Below are positions 1-10,262 of a DNA stretch of 64,000 nt, piece after piece (position 1 is the stretch's first letter; every line of letters starts with the position of its first letter). A model generated the notes under the pieces. It worked only from the letters and a program-made list of their open reading frames with translations, had not been told where the DNA came from and ran no database searches. The DNA comes from Streptomyces ferrugineus (GTDB lineage Bacteria; Actinomycetota; Actinomycetes; Streptomycetales; Streptomycetaceae): positions 3,596,001 through 3,660,000 of the forward strand of contig NZ_CP063373.1 of assembly GCF_015160855.1 (NCBI RefSeq), given 5' to 3'. Both the position numbers and the translations under genes were made by a program.

Positions 1-613
1 GTGCTCCTCGCTCCACAGCGATCACGGGGTTCGGCTGCTGTGCGGAACCGGCGTGGCGGAACTCGTCGGCGAGGGCCGGGTCACGGGCGTACGGCTGGCG
101 GACGGACGCCTGCTGCCCGCCGACATCGTCGTGGTCGGGGTGGGCGTCCGGCCCAACACCGACTGGCTCGCCGGCTCCGGGGTGCGGGTGGACGACGGCG
201 TGGTCTGCGACACCGGCTGCGCGACCGGTGTCCCGCGTGTGGTCGCCGTCGGTGACATCGCCCGCTGCCCCAACCCGTTCACCGGACGGCACGCCCGCAT
301 CGAGCACTGGAGCAACGCCGCCGAACAGGCGAAGACCGCCGCCCGCACCCTGCTGAGCGGTGTGTCGTCCCCCGCCCCGCTCACCGCGCCGTACTTCTGG
401 TCCGACCAGTACCAGGTGCGCATCCAGGTCGCCGGACACGTGGCCCCCGGCGCCGAGCCCGAGGTCGTCGAGGGAGACATCGACAGCCGCACCTTCACCG
501 CCGTCTACCGGCGCGAGGGCACCCCCGTCGCCGTCCTCTCCCTCAACCAGCCGAAGTTCTTCAACCGGCTCCGCCGCACCCTCGTCCCCGCCGCCGCGGC
601 CGTCGTGTCATGA
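1..613 (+). CDS. FAD-dependent pyridine nucleotide-disulfide oxidoreductase (ferredoxin-reductase-like), 5' end cut
   Basis: The reading frame is open from base 2 and has no start in the window, so this is the C-terminal part of a longer gene. It holds the second half of the NAD-binding region and the FAD-binding aspartate motif (VVAVGDIA), then RIEHWSNA and a C-terminal reductase domain, as in rhodocoxin- or putidaredoxin-reductase-type flavoproteins. Such enzymes pass electrons from NAD(P)H to a ferredoxin serving a Rieske oxygenase or P450. Its stop overlaps the next start (ATGA), which suggests translational coupling with the glycine/serine genes that follow. That context would fit an oxidative demethylation route feeding glycine, but this is inference because the upstream partners are outside the window. 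Confidence 0.85.
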   Translation, partial: CSSLHSDHGVRLLCGTGVAELVGEGRVTGVRLADGRLLPADIVVVGVGVRPNTDWLAGSGVRVDDGVVCDTGCATGVPRVVAVGDIARCPNPFTGRHARIEHWSNAAEQAKTAARTLLSGVSSPAPLTAPYFWSDQYQVRIQVAGHVAPGAEPEVVEGDIDSRTFTAVYRREGTPVAVLSLNQPKFFNRLRRTLVPAAAAVVS

Positions 614-1047
614 GCTCCGCGCCCCGACTCCCCGGGGAATCCGCGCCGGAGACCGCCGAGAGCATTCCTCGGCACCTCCGCTACACCTGGGACCACGAGT
701 GGCTGGTCGTGGACGAGGGCAACGCCACCGTCGGTATCACCGCGTTCGCGGCGAAGGCCCTGGGTGACGTCGTCCACCTGCGCCTGCCCGAGGTCGGCAG
801 TTGGGTCGAGGCGGGGGAGAGCTGTGGCCGGATCGAGTCACTGACCGCCGTCAGCGGCCTGTACGCCCCCGCCTCGGGCCGGGTCCTGGAGGTCAACCCC
901 GCACTGACCGACGACCCCCGTGTCGTCAACGCCGCCCCCTACACCGGCGGCTGGCTGTTCCGGCTGCGGGTGGAGAACATCGCCGGCGCGCTGACCGCCG
1001 ATGCCTACGCCGCCCACTGCGCCCACACCGAAGGAGACCGCCGATGA
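610..1047 (+). CDS. Glycine cleavage H-protein homologue lacking the lipoyl-lysine
   Basis: The 145-residue protein has the H-protein beta-barrel pattern: WDHEWL near residue 27, [16 protein letters not shown] near 42, and [14 protein letters not shown] near 83. The family carries lipoate on a lysine in an ESVKA-type hairpin. Here the hairpin reads IESLTAVSG, with threonine 79 (codon ACC at 844-846) where the lysine should be. It therefore cannot be lipoylated at the usual place, and the gcvH symbol is withheld. It is coupled by 4-base overlaps to the flavoprotein before it and to glyA after it. It may be a non-lipoylated scaffold or carrier, or a decayed paralogue beside a functional gcvH elsewhere. 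Confidence 0.88.
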   Translation: MSSAPRLPGESAPETAESIPRHLRYTWDHEWLVVDEGNATVGITAFAAKALGDVVHLRLPEVGSWVEAGESCGRIESLTAVSGLYAPASGRVLEVNPALTDDPRVVNAAPYTGGWLFRLRVENIAGALTADAYAAHCAHTEGDRR

Positions 1048-2300
1048 CCCTCTTCGACCAGCCCCTGCACGAGCTCGACCCCGAGGTGGCCGCCGCGGTC
1101 GACGCCGAGCTGGAGCGTCAGCAGTCGACCCTGGAGATGATCGCCTCCGAGAACTTCGCGCCGGTCGCGGTGTTGGAGGCGCAGGGTTCGGTCCTGACGA
1201 ACAAGTACGCCGAGGGCTACCCCGGCCGCCGTTACTACGGTGGCTGCGAGCACGTCGACGTCGCCGAGCGGATCGCCATCGACCGGGCCAAGGAGCTGTT
1301 CGGCGCGGAGTACGCGAATGTGCAACCGCACTCCGGCGCCTCCGCCAACCAGGCCGCCCTGTTCGCCCTCGCCCAGCCCGGCGACACCGTCCTCGGCCTG
1401 GACCTGGCGCACGGCGGCCACCTCACCCACGGGATGCGGCTGAACTTCTCCGGCAAGCAGTTCAAGGTCGTCCCGTACCACGTGGACGACTCCGGTCTCG
1501 TGGACATGGCCGAGGTGGAGCGTCTGGCCAAGGAGCACCGGCCGAAGGTGATCATCGCCGGGTGGTCGGCGTACCCGCGGCAGCTCGACTTCGCCGCGTT
1601 CCGGCGGATCGCCGACGAGGTCGGGGCGTATCTGTGGGTGGACATGGCGCACTTCGCGGGGCTGGTCGCGGCGGGGCTGCACCCGAACCCGGTCGAGTAC
1701 GCGGACGTCGTCACCTCCACCACCCACAAGACCCTGGGCGGGCCGCGCGGCGGCATCATCCTCGCGAAGAAGGACTTCGCGAAGAAGCTGAACTCCTCGG
1801 TCTTCCCCGGTTTCCAGGGCGGCCCGCTGGAGCATGTCATCGCGGCCAAGGCGGTGTCCTTCAAGGTCGCGGCGTCGCAGGAGTTCAAGGAGCGCCAGCG
1901 CCGTACGGTCGAGGGCGCCAGGATCCTCGCCGAGCGGCTGACGGCGGCCGATGCCCGTGCGGCCGGGGTGAACGTGCTGTCCGGCGGCACGGACGTGCAT
2001 CTGATCCTGGTCGACCTGCGCGCCTCCGAGCTGGACGGACAGCAGGCCGAGGACCGGCTGCACGAGGTCGGCATCACGGTCAACCGCAACGCCGTCCCCA
2101 ACGACCCGCGTCCGCCGATGGTGACGTCGGGCCTGCGCATCGGCACCCCGGCCCTGGCCACCCGCGGCTTCACGGCCGAGGACTTCGCCGAGGTCGCGGA
2201 CGTCATCGCCGAGACGCTGAAGCCGTCCTACGACGCGGACGCGCTCAAGGCCCGGGTCAAGGCACTGGCCGACAAGCACCCGCTGTACCCCGGTCTGTAA
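1044..2300 (+). CDS. glyA: Serine hydroxymethyltransferase
   Basis: This cytosolic PLP enzyme interconverts serine plus tetrahydrofolate with glycine plus 5,10-methylene-THF. The 418-residue protein is full length. It has the N-terminal ENFAP and [13 protein letters not shown] segments, the PLP lysine 229 in [13 protein letters not shown], and the FPGFQGGP folate-site region. The ATG at 1044 is preceded by AAGGAGA (1031-1037) and overlaps the previous stop. The longer open frame that starts upstream belongs to the shadow of the H-protein gene. Together with sdaA downstream it can turn glycine and one-carbon units into serine and then pyruvate. A terminator-like hairpin separates it from sdaA. 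Confidence 0.97.
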   Translation: MTLFDQPLHELDPEVAAAVDAELERQQSTLEMIASENFAPVAVLEAQGSVLTNKYAEGYPGRRYYGGCEHVDVAERIAIDRAKELFGAEYANVQPHSGASANQAALFALAQPGDTVLGLDLAHGGHLTHGMRLNFSGKQFKVVPYHVDDSGLVDMAEVERLAKEHRPKVIIAGWSAYPRQLDFAAFRRIADEVGAYLWVDMAHFAGLVAAGLHPNPVEYADVVTSTTHKTLGGPRGGIILAKKDFAKKLNSSVFPGFQGGPLEHVIAAKAVSFKVAASQEFKERQRRTVEGARILAERLTAADARAAGVNVLSGGTDVHLILVDLRASELDGQQAEDRLHEVGITVNRNAVPNDPRPPMVTSGLRIGTPALATRGFTAEDFAEVADVIAETLKPSYDADALKARVKALADKHPLYPGL

Positions 2301-2315
2301 CCGACACCCTCCCGC

Positions 2316-2348
2316 AGGGGCGTGCCCGCGACCGTTCGGCACGCCCCT
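2316..2348 (+). terminator. Intercistronic hairpin between glyA and sdaA
   Basis: An 11-bp perfect inverted repeat (AGGGGCGTGCC at 2316-2326 and its complement at 2338-2348) with an 11-nt loop lies 15 nt after the glyA stop and 20 nt before the sdaA start. There is no T-run, as is usual for Streptomyces terminators. It probably causes partial termination or marks a processing site inside the operon. Confidence 0.6.
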
Positions 2349-2368
2349 CCAATCCCACGGAGTATGGC

Positions 2369-3751
<1,383 letters not shown>

Positions 3752-3770
3752 GCAGGGGAAGCGACACGGC

Positions 3771-4631
3771 ATGGGACGAGTCACCGAGCGTCGGCGCGTG
3801 CTGCGGATCCGGGACGGTGCGGTGAGCACCCGCCCGGACACGCTGGTCGCGGAGGAGCCACTGGAGATCCGGCTCGGCGGCAGGCCGCTGGCGATCACCA
3901 TGCGCACCCCGGGGGACGACTTCGCGCTCGCCGCCGGATTCCTGGTGAGCGAGGGCGTCGTGAGCCGGGCGGAGGACGTGGCCAACATCGTCTACTGCGC
4001 GGGCGCGACGGCGGACGGCTCGAACACGTACAACGTCGTCGACGTGCAACTCGCCCCCGGCGTACCGCTGCCCGACATCACGCTCGAACGGAACGTGTAC
4101 ACCACGTCGTCGTGCGGCCTGTGCGGAAAGGCGAGCCTGGACGCCGTACGGACCACCACACGGTGGCCGATCGCCGACACGCCCCCGGTCCGGGTGACTG
4201 CGGACCTGCTGGCCGCCCTGCCCGACCGACTCCGGGCCGCACAGCGGGTGTTCGACCGCACCGGCGGTCTGCATGCCGCCGCGCTGTTCTCACCCGAGGG
4301 CGAGCTGCTGGACCTGCGCGAGGACGTCGGCCGGCACAACGCCGTCGACAAACTGATCGGCCGCGCGCTGCGGAACGGCCGACTACCGCTGTCCCGGACC
4401 ATCCTGCTCGTGTCCGGGCGGGCATCCTTCGAGCTGGCGCAGAAGGCGGTCATGGCGGGCCTCCCGCTGCTGGCGGCGGTCTCGGCGCCGTCCTCCCTCG
4501 CCGTGGACCTGGCGGCGGAGACGGGGCTCACGCTCGTCGGCTTTCTGCGCGGCGGCTCCATGAACGTGTACGCGGGCGAGCAGCGCATCGACGTGCGGAC
4601 CGGCGCCATGGCCGGAGGGCCGGCGAGGTGA
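3771..4631 (+). CDS. fdhD: Formate dehydrogenase accessory sulfurtransferase
   Basis: FdhD passes sulfur from a cysteine desulfurase to the molybdenum cofactor of formate dehydrogenase. The 286-residue protein has the conserved motif SCGLCGK with the key cysteines at 115 and 118, the [15 protein letters not shown] region near residue 44, and the C-terminal [14 protein letters not shown] and [13 protein letters not shown] motifs. An AGGGGAAG ribosome site precedes the ATG. No formate dehydrogenase is in the window. Its place after glyA and sdaA fits a one-carbon oxidation theme, and its last bases overlap the next start (GTGA). Confidence 0.95.
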   Translation: MGRVTERRRVLRIRDGAVSTRPDTLVAEEPLEIRLGGRPLAITMRTPGDDFALAAGFLVSEGVVSRAEDVANIVYCAGATADGSNTYNVVDVQLAPGVPLPDITLERNVYTTSSCGLCGKASLDAVRTTTRWPIADTPPVRVTADLLAALPDRLRAAQRVFDRTGGLHAAALFSPEGELLDLREDVGRHNAVDKLIGRALRNGRLPLSRTILLVSGRASFELAQKAVMAGLPLLAAVSAPSSLAVDLAAETGLTLVGFLRGGSMNVYAGEQRIDVRTGAMAGGPAR

Positions 4632-6001
4632 GCCGGTACCCGGCCCGGCTGGAGGAGGGCCACGGCGGCACACTCCTCGACCCGCCCCGGCCACGACCAC
4701 CCGACGCCCGCCGTCGCCCCCGCCGCGTCGCGATGCTCAGCGTGCACACCTCACCACTGCACCAGCCCGGTACCGGCGACGCGGGCGGCATGAACGTCTA
4801 CATCGTCGAGCTCGCCAAGCGCCTCGCCGCCCTCGACATCGAGGTCGAGATCTTCACCCGGGCCACCTCCGCCGCACTCCCGCCCAGCGTCGAACTCGCG
4901 CCCGGCGTTCTGGTGCGGCACGTGGCCGCCGGACCGTACGAAGGACTGGCCAAGGAGGATCTCCCGGCCCAGCTGTGCGCCTTCACGCACGGCGTGACAC
5001 GGGCCTGGGCCGGCCAACGCCCCGGCCACTACGACCTGGTCCACTCACACTACTGGCTCTCCGGCCACGTCGGCCGGCTCACCGCCGAGCGCTGGGGCGT
5101 CCCGCTCGTCCACGCCATGCACACCATGGCCAAGGTCAAGAACGCCAACCTGGCCGACGGCGACACCCCCGAGCCCGCCGCCCGGGTGCTCGGCGAGACC
5201 CAAGTCGTAGGGGCCGCCGACCGGTTGATAGCCAACACGGAGAAGGAAGCGGACGAACTGCTGCGCCACTACCGCGCCGACACCGACCGGGTCGCCGTCG
5301 TCCACCCCGGTGTCGACCTGGAGCGCTTCCGCCCCGACGCCCGGGGCGTCGCGGCCGGACGGGCCGCCGCACGGTCCCGCCTCGGCCTTCCGCAGGACGC
5401 GCTGATCCCCCTGTTCGTGGGCCGCATACAGCCGTTGAAGGCGCCGGACGTCCTGCTGCGCGCGGTGGCCCTGCTGCTGCGGGAGCGGCCTTGGCTGCGT
5501 GAGCGGATCGTGGTGCCGGTCGTGGGCGGGCCCAGCGGCAGCGGTCTGGCCAGGCCGGAGGGACTGCAGAAGCTGGCCGCCCGCCTCGGCATCTCGGACG
5601 TCGTGCGGTTCCGGCCGCCGGTCGGACAGGACCGGCTCGCCGACTGGTACCGGGCGGCGTCCGTGCTGGTCATGCCGTCGCACAGCGAGTCCTTCGGCCT
5701 GGTGGCCGTCGAGGCGCAGGCCTGTGGCACACCGGTGATCGCCGCCGAGGTCGGTGGTCTGCCGGTGGCCGTACGGGACGGGGTCAGCGGCGTCCTCGTA
5801 CCCGGGCACGATCCGGCGGACTACGCGCGGGCGCTGTACGCCTTCGCCGCCGACCCGGCCCGCACCGCCCGGATGAGCGAGGCCGCGGTCCGGCACGCCC
5901 GGTCCTTCGGCTGGGCCACGGCCGCCGAGGCGATGGCGGACGTGTACACGGAGGCCCTGCTCCACCGGAGCCGCGGTGCTCGCGAGGGACAACCGCACTA
6001 G
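4628..6001 (+). CDS. mshA: MshA-type D-inositol-3-phosphate glycosyltransferase
   Basis: This is a GT4-family GT-B glycosyltransferase. MshA joins UDP-GlcNAc to 1L-inositol-1-phosphate in the first step of mycothiol synthesis. The 457-residue protein carries the family landmarks: [19 protein letters not shown] with GGMNVYI near residues 50-60, [42 protein letters not shown], and the [17 protein letters not shown] (E-x7-E) donor motif. The GTG at 4628 overlaps the fdhD stop. The first 40 or so residues are a variable Arg/Pro-rich extension, as in other Streptomyces MshA proteins. A second mshA elsewhere cannot be excluded; this one is co-transcribed with one-carbon genes. Confidence 0.9.
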   Translation: MSRYPARLEEGHGGTLLDPPRPRPPDARRRPRRVAMLSVHTSPLHQPGTGDAGGMNVYIVELAKRLAALDIEVEIFTRATSAALPPSVELAPGVLVRHVAAGPYEGLAKEDLPAQLCAFTHGVTRAWAGQRPGHYDLVHSHYWLSGHVGRLTAERWGVPLVHAMHTMAKVKNANLADGDTPEPAARVLGETQVVGAADRLIANTEKEADELLRHYRADTDRVAVVHPGVDLERFRPDARGVAAGRAAARSRLGLPQDALIPLFVGRIQPLKAPDVLLRAVALLLRERPWLRERIVVPVVGGPSGSGLARPEGLQKLAARLGISDVVRFRPPVGQDRLADWYRAASVLVMPSHSESFGLVAVEAQACGTPVIAAEVGGLPVAVRDGVSGVLVPGHDPADYARALYAFAADPARTARMSEAAVRHARSFGWATAAEAMADVYTEALLHRSRGAREGQPH

Positions 6002-6044
6002 GGGCCTGTTCCGAACTCCTGTCCGGGCGGGCCGGGGCGCAGTA

Positions 6045-6065
6045 CCGTGCGGGCAGTCCGCACGG
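6045..6065 (+). terminator. Hairpin downstream of the mshA operon
   Basis: A perfect 7-bp stem (CCGTGCG and CGCACGG) with a 7-nt loop begins 44 nt after the mshA stop. It may end the first operon. The rest of the 6002-6228 gap shows no other clear element except a possible promoter for the next gene. Confidence 0.45.
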
Positions 6066-6228
6066 CAGGGGGTGGCGATGCCCGGGTACGACAGACGCGT
6101 CACGTGCGTGAGTGGGCCGTACAACCATGGGTGACCAGCACACTCCCGGCGGCCGCGACCGACGCCACGATGACCGGAATACGGGCCGGATGGCTGCGCA
6201 CGGCGGCTCGTCCGCCTACGCTCGCTCC

Positions 6229-6948
6229 GTGCTGCGCATCATCGACGCCCGAACCGGCGAACCCGTCGACGCCGCGCCCGCCCGCCGGGGCCTGACCCGC
6301 ATCGAGGCGCATACCGAGGGCTTCGACGTCACCGCCCTGCGGCTCCTGCTGACCGCCGACCTCCTCGTGCGCGCCCTGGAACTCGGCGGGACACCGGTCT
6401 GGGCGCTGCTCGACGAGGAACGACAGCAGGCGGAGCTGCGGGCCGGCGCCGCGGCGCTGGGGATCCGGCCCTTCGAAGACGGCCGGGACGCCGCGTCGGG
6501 ACTGGGCGAGGCACAGGTCCTCCACGTCGTACGCGAGGAAGGCGGGCGACCCGACGGGGTGCGGGTCGCCGTAGCGCCCGTGCACTCCGAGGCACCGCCC
6601 GAGGAGGCCGACCCCGCCGCGCTGCGCCTCGCGCTGCTCTCCCGGCGCAGAAGCGTGCCCGTACCACTCGACGCGGCCGTGCTCGCCGAAGCCCACGACA
6701 CCCTCGTCCGCTGGCGCCGGGCCGTCGCCGCCTGGGCGCGGCAGCCGTCGCGGCCCATCCCCGACGAGGTGCGGGCGGAGCTGCGCACCGCCTGGGAGGA
6801 CGACCTCGACGTGCCCGGGGTGCTCGGCGTGCTGCGCTGGGTGGAGACCGCGCCGGACCTGCCGGACGGCGCCCGCTTCGAGACCTACGCCTACGCCGAC
6901 CGCCTGCTCGGCCTCGACCTCACCCACGACCTGGGAGCCCCGACGTGA
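6229..6948 (+). CDS. Degenerate cysteinyl-tRNA synthetase/MshC-like protein
   Basis: The 239-residue protein opens with LRIIDARTGEPVD, continues through a helix reading LLTADLLVRALELGGTPVWAL, and ends with DDLDVPGVLGVLRWVE and a closing LGLDL. These resemble the first strand-helix and the DALR-type C-terminus of CysS and MshC. The HIGH, KMSKS and zinc-cysteine motifs are all absent, so aminoacylation is unlikely. I chose GTG 6229 because the similarity starts there and a TACGCT hexamer sits 6 bases upstream, a leaderless layout; an ATG at 6112 would add 39 unsupported residues. It overlaps the phosphatase gene by 4 bases. The function is unknown; its closeness to mshA is suggestive only. Confidence 0.7.
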   Translation: MLRIIDARTGEPVDAAPARRGLTRIEAHTEGFDVTALRLLLTADLLVRALELGGTPVWALLDEERQQAELRAGAAALGIRPFEDGRDAASGLGEAQVLHVVREEGGRPDGVRVAVAPVHSEAPPEEADPAALRLALLSRRRSVPVPLDAAVLAEAHDTLVRWRRAVAAWARQPSRPIPDEVRAELRTAWEDDLDVPGVLGVLRWVETAPDLPDGARFETYAYADRLLGLDLTHDLGAPT

Positions 6949-7487
6949 CCGCGCGCTTCGGCGCGGGCCCGCTGCGCCGCCTGGTCGTCCTGCGGCACGC
7001 CAAGTCGGCGTGGCCCGACGGCGTCGCCGACCACGAACGCCCGCTCGCCCCGCGCGGCCGACGGGACGCCCCGGTCGCCGGCCGGCTGATCGCCGACGCC
7101 GACTGCCTGCCGGACCTCGCCGTGTGCTCCACCGCCGTACGCACCCGCCAGACCTGGGAACTGGCCTCCGCCCAGTGGGGCACACCGCCTCCGGTACGGC
7201 ACGATCCGCGCGTGTACGCGGCGGACGTGCCCGGCCTGCTGGAGGTCGTGCACGAGACGTCACCCGAGGTCGGCACGCTCCTCCTGATCGGGCACAACCC
7301 CGGCCTGGAGGAACTCGTCCTCGAACTCGCCGGGGACGGCCTCGACGACGCGCTGGACGAGGTCCGCACGAAGTTCCCCACCTCGGCGATCGCCGTACTG
7401 GCCTGGCACGGCACCACCTGGCCGGCCCTCGCGCCCGGCACGGCGCTGCTCACGGGGGTGATGGTGGCCCGGGGTAAGAAGAAGTGA
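6945..7487 (+). CDS. SixA-type histidine phosphatase family protein
   Basis: The protein belongs to the phosphoglycerate-mutase/SixA fold. It has the RHAKS motif with the catalytic histidine 18, an acidic and arginine-rich stretch (ERPLAPRGRRDA), STAVRTRQTW, and the second histidine 117 in IGHNPGLEEL. At 180 residues it is close to SixA phosphohistidine phosphatases. The GTG overlaps the preceding stop, so it is coupled to the CysS-like gene. The substrate is not known. Confidence 0.9.
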   Translation: MTARFGAGPLRRLVVLRHAKSAWPDGVADHERPLAPRGRRDAPVAGRLIADADCLPDLAVCSTAVRTRQTWELASAQWGTPPPVRHDPRVYAADVPGLLEVVHETSPEVGTLLLIGHNPGLEELVLELAGDGLDDALDEVRTKFPTSAIAVLAWHGTTWPALAPGTALLTGVMVARGKKK

Positions 7488-7518
7488 GCGGGCGGCGGGC
7501 ACGCGCGGCCGGTCCGCA

Positions 7519-7530
7519 TAGGCTGGCCCG
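7519..7530 (+). promoter_or_regulatory. Leaderless-type -10 element before the IMPACT gene
   Basis: TAGGCT (7519-7524) is followed by 6 bases and the ATG at 7531. There is no ribosome-binding site, so the transcript probably starts at or next to the ATG. Confidence 0.5.
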
Positions 7531-8157
7531 ATGCAGGACGAGTACCGCACCGTCGCCCACGCGGGCGTGCACGAGACCGAGGTCAACCGCTCGCGCTTCA
7601 TCTGCGCGCTCGCCCCGGCGGCCACCGAGCAGGAGGCCCAGGACTTCCTCGCCGCCGTCCGCAAGGAGCACGCGGACGCCACCCACAACTGCTGGGCCTA
7701 CGTCATCGGCGCCGACGCCGGGATCCAGAAGGCGAGCGACGACGGCGAACCGGGCGGCACGGCCGGCGTCCCCATGCTCCAGATGCTGCTGCGCCGCGAC
7801 ATGCGGTACGTCGTCGCCGTCGTCACCCGCTACTACGGCGGCGTCAAGCTCGGCGCGGGCGGGCTGATCCGGGCCTACGGCGGCGCCGTGGGCGAGGCGC
7901 TGGACACGCTCGGCACCATTACCCGGCGCCGCTTCCGGCTGGCCACGGTCACCGTCGACCACCAGCGCGCGGGCAAGGTGCAGAACGACCTGCGGTCGAC
8001 CGGGCGCGAGGTACGGGACGTGCGGTACGCCGAGGCGGTCACGATCGAGATCGGGTTGCCGGACGCCGACGTGGCGGCGTTCCGGGCATGGCTCGCGGAC
8101 GTGACGGCGGGGACGGCCGGGTTCGAACTCGGCGGAGAGGCGTACGGGGACGCCTGA
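7531..8157 (+). CDS. IMPACT/YigZ family protein
   Basis: The 208-residue protein shows the UPF0029 N-terminal domain: SRFICAL near residue 26, THNCWAYVIG, the DDGEPGGTAGVPML signature near 70, and VTRYYGGVKLGAGGLIRAYGGA near 100. A C-terminal DUF1949-like domain follows. Bacterial YigZ proteins are small cytosolic proteins, possibly nucleic-acid or ribosome linked, with no settled biochemical role. It has its own leaderless-type promoter. Confidence 0.93.
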   Translation: MQDEYRTVAHAGVHETEVNRSRFICALAPAATEQEAQDFLAAVRKEHADATHNCWAYVIGADAGIQKASDDGEPGGTAGVPMLQMLLRRDMRYVVAVVTRYYGGVKLGAGGLIRAYGGAVGEALDTLGTITRRRFRLATVTVDHQRAGKVQNDLRSTGREVRDVRYAEAVTIEIGLPDADVAAFRAWLADVTAGTAGFELGGEAYGDA

Positions 8158-8208
8158 CCCCGTCGGGCCGGGCGCATTCATCCGGGCGTATGTGGCACCT
8201 GGCATCTC

Positions 8209-9363
8209 ATGCAGGGGATGCGTGAAACGGCGCTGCGCGCCCGACGCCGTGTCGGCACAGCCGGCGAACCGGTCCGGCGGGCATGGGCACGGCCGGGCCC
8301 CGAGCGGGACGTGGCGGCGCAGGCCGTCAAGGCGGCTCTGGCGGCGTGTGTGGCGTGGGCGGTGGCCGGCTGGTGGCTGCGGACGCCGTCGGCGTTCGTC
8401 GCACCCTGGGTGGCGGTCGTGCTCGTGGAGTCGACGGTGTTCCGGTCGATCGCGCACGGACTGCAGCAGTTGGCGGCCATCGCCACGGGGACGGCGGTGG
8501 CCACCGCCGTCGCCCTGACCCTCGATTCCCCGATGGCGGCGATGTTCCTGGTACTGCCGGTGGCGGTGCTGCTGGGCAACTGGCGGCGGCTCGGCAGCCA
8601 GGGCGTCCACGCGGCGACGGGCGCCCTGTTCGTCCTCACCACCGCTCCGGTCACGATCGCCGGGTCGGCGATCCGCATCGCGGAGGCCGTGTTCGGTGCG
8701 CTGGTGGGCATCGCGGTCAACGCCCTGATCCGGCCTCCGGTGTATCTGCGCGGCACCCGCGCAGCCATCGAGGACGCGGCCCGCGAGGCACAGCAGATCC
8801 TGGACGCGGTGGCCGACCGCCTGACCGCCGACACCTGGGACGCCCGGACCGCCGAGGACCTGCACGAACGTGCCCTGCGGCTGTTCCTCCTCGTGGAGCA
8901 GGCCCGCTCCGCGGCCGGCTGGAGCCGGGAGAGCCTGCGCGTCAATCCCCGGCGCCGTCGCCACGCCCTCTCCCCTCCGGGCCAGGACTACGACGCCGCG
9001 GTCACCGTGCTCGACTACGTGGCCGTCCACACCACGGGCGTCACCCGCGCGGTACTGGAGGCCAGCGACGGCCACCGGCCGGAACCACGACCGGCCCCGG
9101 CGGTCACCGAGCCGTACGCGCAGTTCCTGCGCAACAGCGCCCGCGCGATCCGCCTGTACCCCCACAGCCGGTTCGCCCCGGGCGGCCACGACGACCACGC
9201 GGACCGGGAACTGCGCGAGGTCGTCGACGACATGGTCCACACACTGAACACCCTGCGACGCAAACTGCCCGGCGGACTGCCCGACGACCCCGACGCACTG
9301 GCCGCCCACGGCACCCTGCTCACCCACGCGCGGCGTCTGGCGGAGCAGTTGGTCAGGCGTTGA
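8209..9363 (+). CDS. FUSC family membrane protein
   Basis: The N-terminal half (residues about 40-170) is a run of hydrophobic segments with the FUSC/aromatic-acid-exporter pattern (AVKAALAACVAWAVAGW, TPSAFVAPWVAVVLVES, LGSQGVHAATGALF). The C-terminal half is soluble and helical. FUSC proteins relate to the aromatic acid exporters AaeB and to YccS. The 384-residue length suits one transmembrane bundle plus a cytosolic domain. The start is the ATG at 8209; an ATG at 8218 is equally possible. The substrate is unknown. Confidence 0.85.
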   Translation: MQGMRETALRARRRVGTAGEPVRRAWARPGPERDVAAQAVKAALAACVAWAVAGWWLRTPSAFVAPWVAVVLVESTVFRSIAHGLQQLAAIATGTAVATAVALTLDSPMAAMFLVLPVAVLLGNWRRLGSQGVHAATGALFVLTTAPVTIAGSAIRIAEAVFGALVGIAVNALIRPPVYLRGTRAAIEDAAREAQQILDAVADRLTADTWDARTAEDLHERALRLFLLVEQARSAAGWSRESLRVNPRRRRHALSPPGQDYDAAVTVLDYVAVHTTGVTRAVLEASDGHRPEPRPAPAVTEPYAQFLRNSARAIRLYPHSRFAPGGHDDHADRELREVVDDMVHTLNTLRRKLPGGLPDDPDALAAHGTLLTHARRLAEQLVRR

Positions 9364-9371
9364 GGGCTGCG

Positions 9372-9383
9372 TAGGATCGCCGG
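9372..9383 (+). promoter_or_regulatory. Leaderless-type -10 element before the VOC gene
   Basis: TAGGAT at 9372-9377 lies 6 bases before the ATG at 9384, with no Shine-Dalgarno sequence between. The arrangement is the same as at 7519. Confidence 0.5.
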
Positions 9384-10124
9384 ATGGCGCTGCGACCCGT
9401 GATGGTGAACATCAAGGCTCTCGACCACTCGGCGGTCGGCCGGTTCTGGGCGGAGGCGCTCGGCTGGAGTGCCTACAGCCCCGGCGTGACCACCTACGTC
9501 GGACCGGGCGGCGGCCTCGTCTGGCCGGACCCGGTCGCCCTCGGCATCGACGTCGTTCCCGTCCCGGAACCCGGGACGACGACGAAGAACCGGGTGCACC
9601 TCGATCTCGCCACCACCTCCGCGGCCCATCAGTCGGAGTTGGTCGAACGCCTGAAGGCTCTCGGCGCGACGCCCGCCGACGTGGGACAGGGCACGGTGCC
9701 GTGGACGGTCCTCGCCGACCCCGAGGGCAACGAGTTCTGCGTGCTGGAGCCTCGGGAGATCTACCGGGACACCGGGCCGATCGCCGCGGTGGTGGTCGAC
9801 TGCGCGGATCCGCGGGCCATGGGCCGGTTCTGGGACGAGGCCCTGGACTGGACCCTGCACGAGGTGACCGACGATCGCGCGGTGCTGCGCTCCGCCAAGG
9901 AGGTCGGCCCGTACCTCGAGTTCCTCCGCACGCCCGACGCGAAGACCGCGCCGGACCGCGTCCACCTCGACCTGCTGCCGTACCCCGGTGACGACAAGGC
10001 GGCGGAGGCGGCCCGGCTGCGCGCCCTCGGCGCCACCGACCTCGACCTCGGCCAGGGCGACGTCCCGTGGACGTGCCTGGCCGACCCGGAGGGCCACGAG
10101 TTCTGCGTCCTCGCGCCGTCCTGA
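9384..10124 (+). CDS. Double VOC-domain protein (glyoxalase/bleomycin-resistance fold)
   Basis: The 246 residues form two similar halves. Each ends with a VPWTxLADPEGxEFCVL motif (near residues 103 and 226) and each holds an RVHLDL strand (near 72 and 195). The actinobacterial glyoxalase-like VOC proteins of this type often bind small hydrophobic or quinone-like ligands. No substrate can be deduced. The two-domain layout looks like an internal duplication and fusion. Confidence 0.88.
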   Translation: MALRPVMVNIKALDHSAVGRFWAEALGWSAYSPGVTTYVGPGGGLVWPDPVALGIDVVPVPEPGTTTKNRVHLDLATTSAAHQSELVERLKALGATPADVGQGTVPWTVLADPEGNEFCVLEPREIYRDTGPIAAVVVDCADPRAMGRFWDEALDWTLHEVTDDRAVLRSAKEVGPYLEFLRTPDAKTAPDRVHLDLLPYPGDDKAAEAARLRALGATDLDLGQGDVPWTCLADPEGHEFCVLAPS

Positions 10125-10262
10125 CGCCCGGCTCGCGGCACCGGAGCAGGGGACGACATGCGTTAGCGTGGCGGGTGTTGACGGCGAGCCCTGTGCTGGT
10201 TCGTGCTGGTCTTGGCGACGCAGTAGGGGTGTGGGGACAAACGTGCAGGGCAGAGCGATTTC

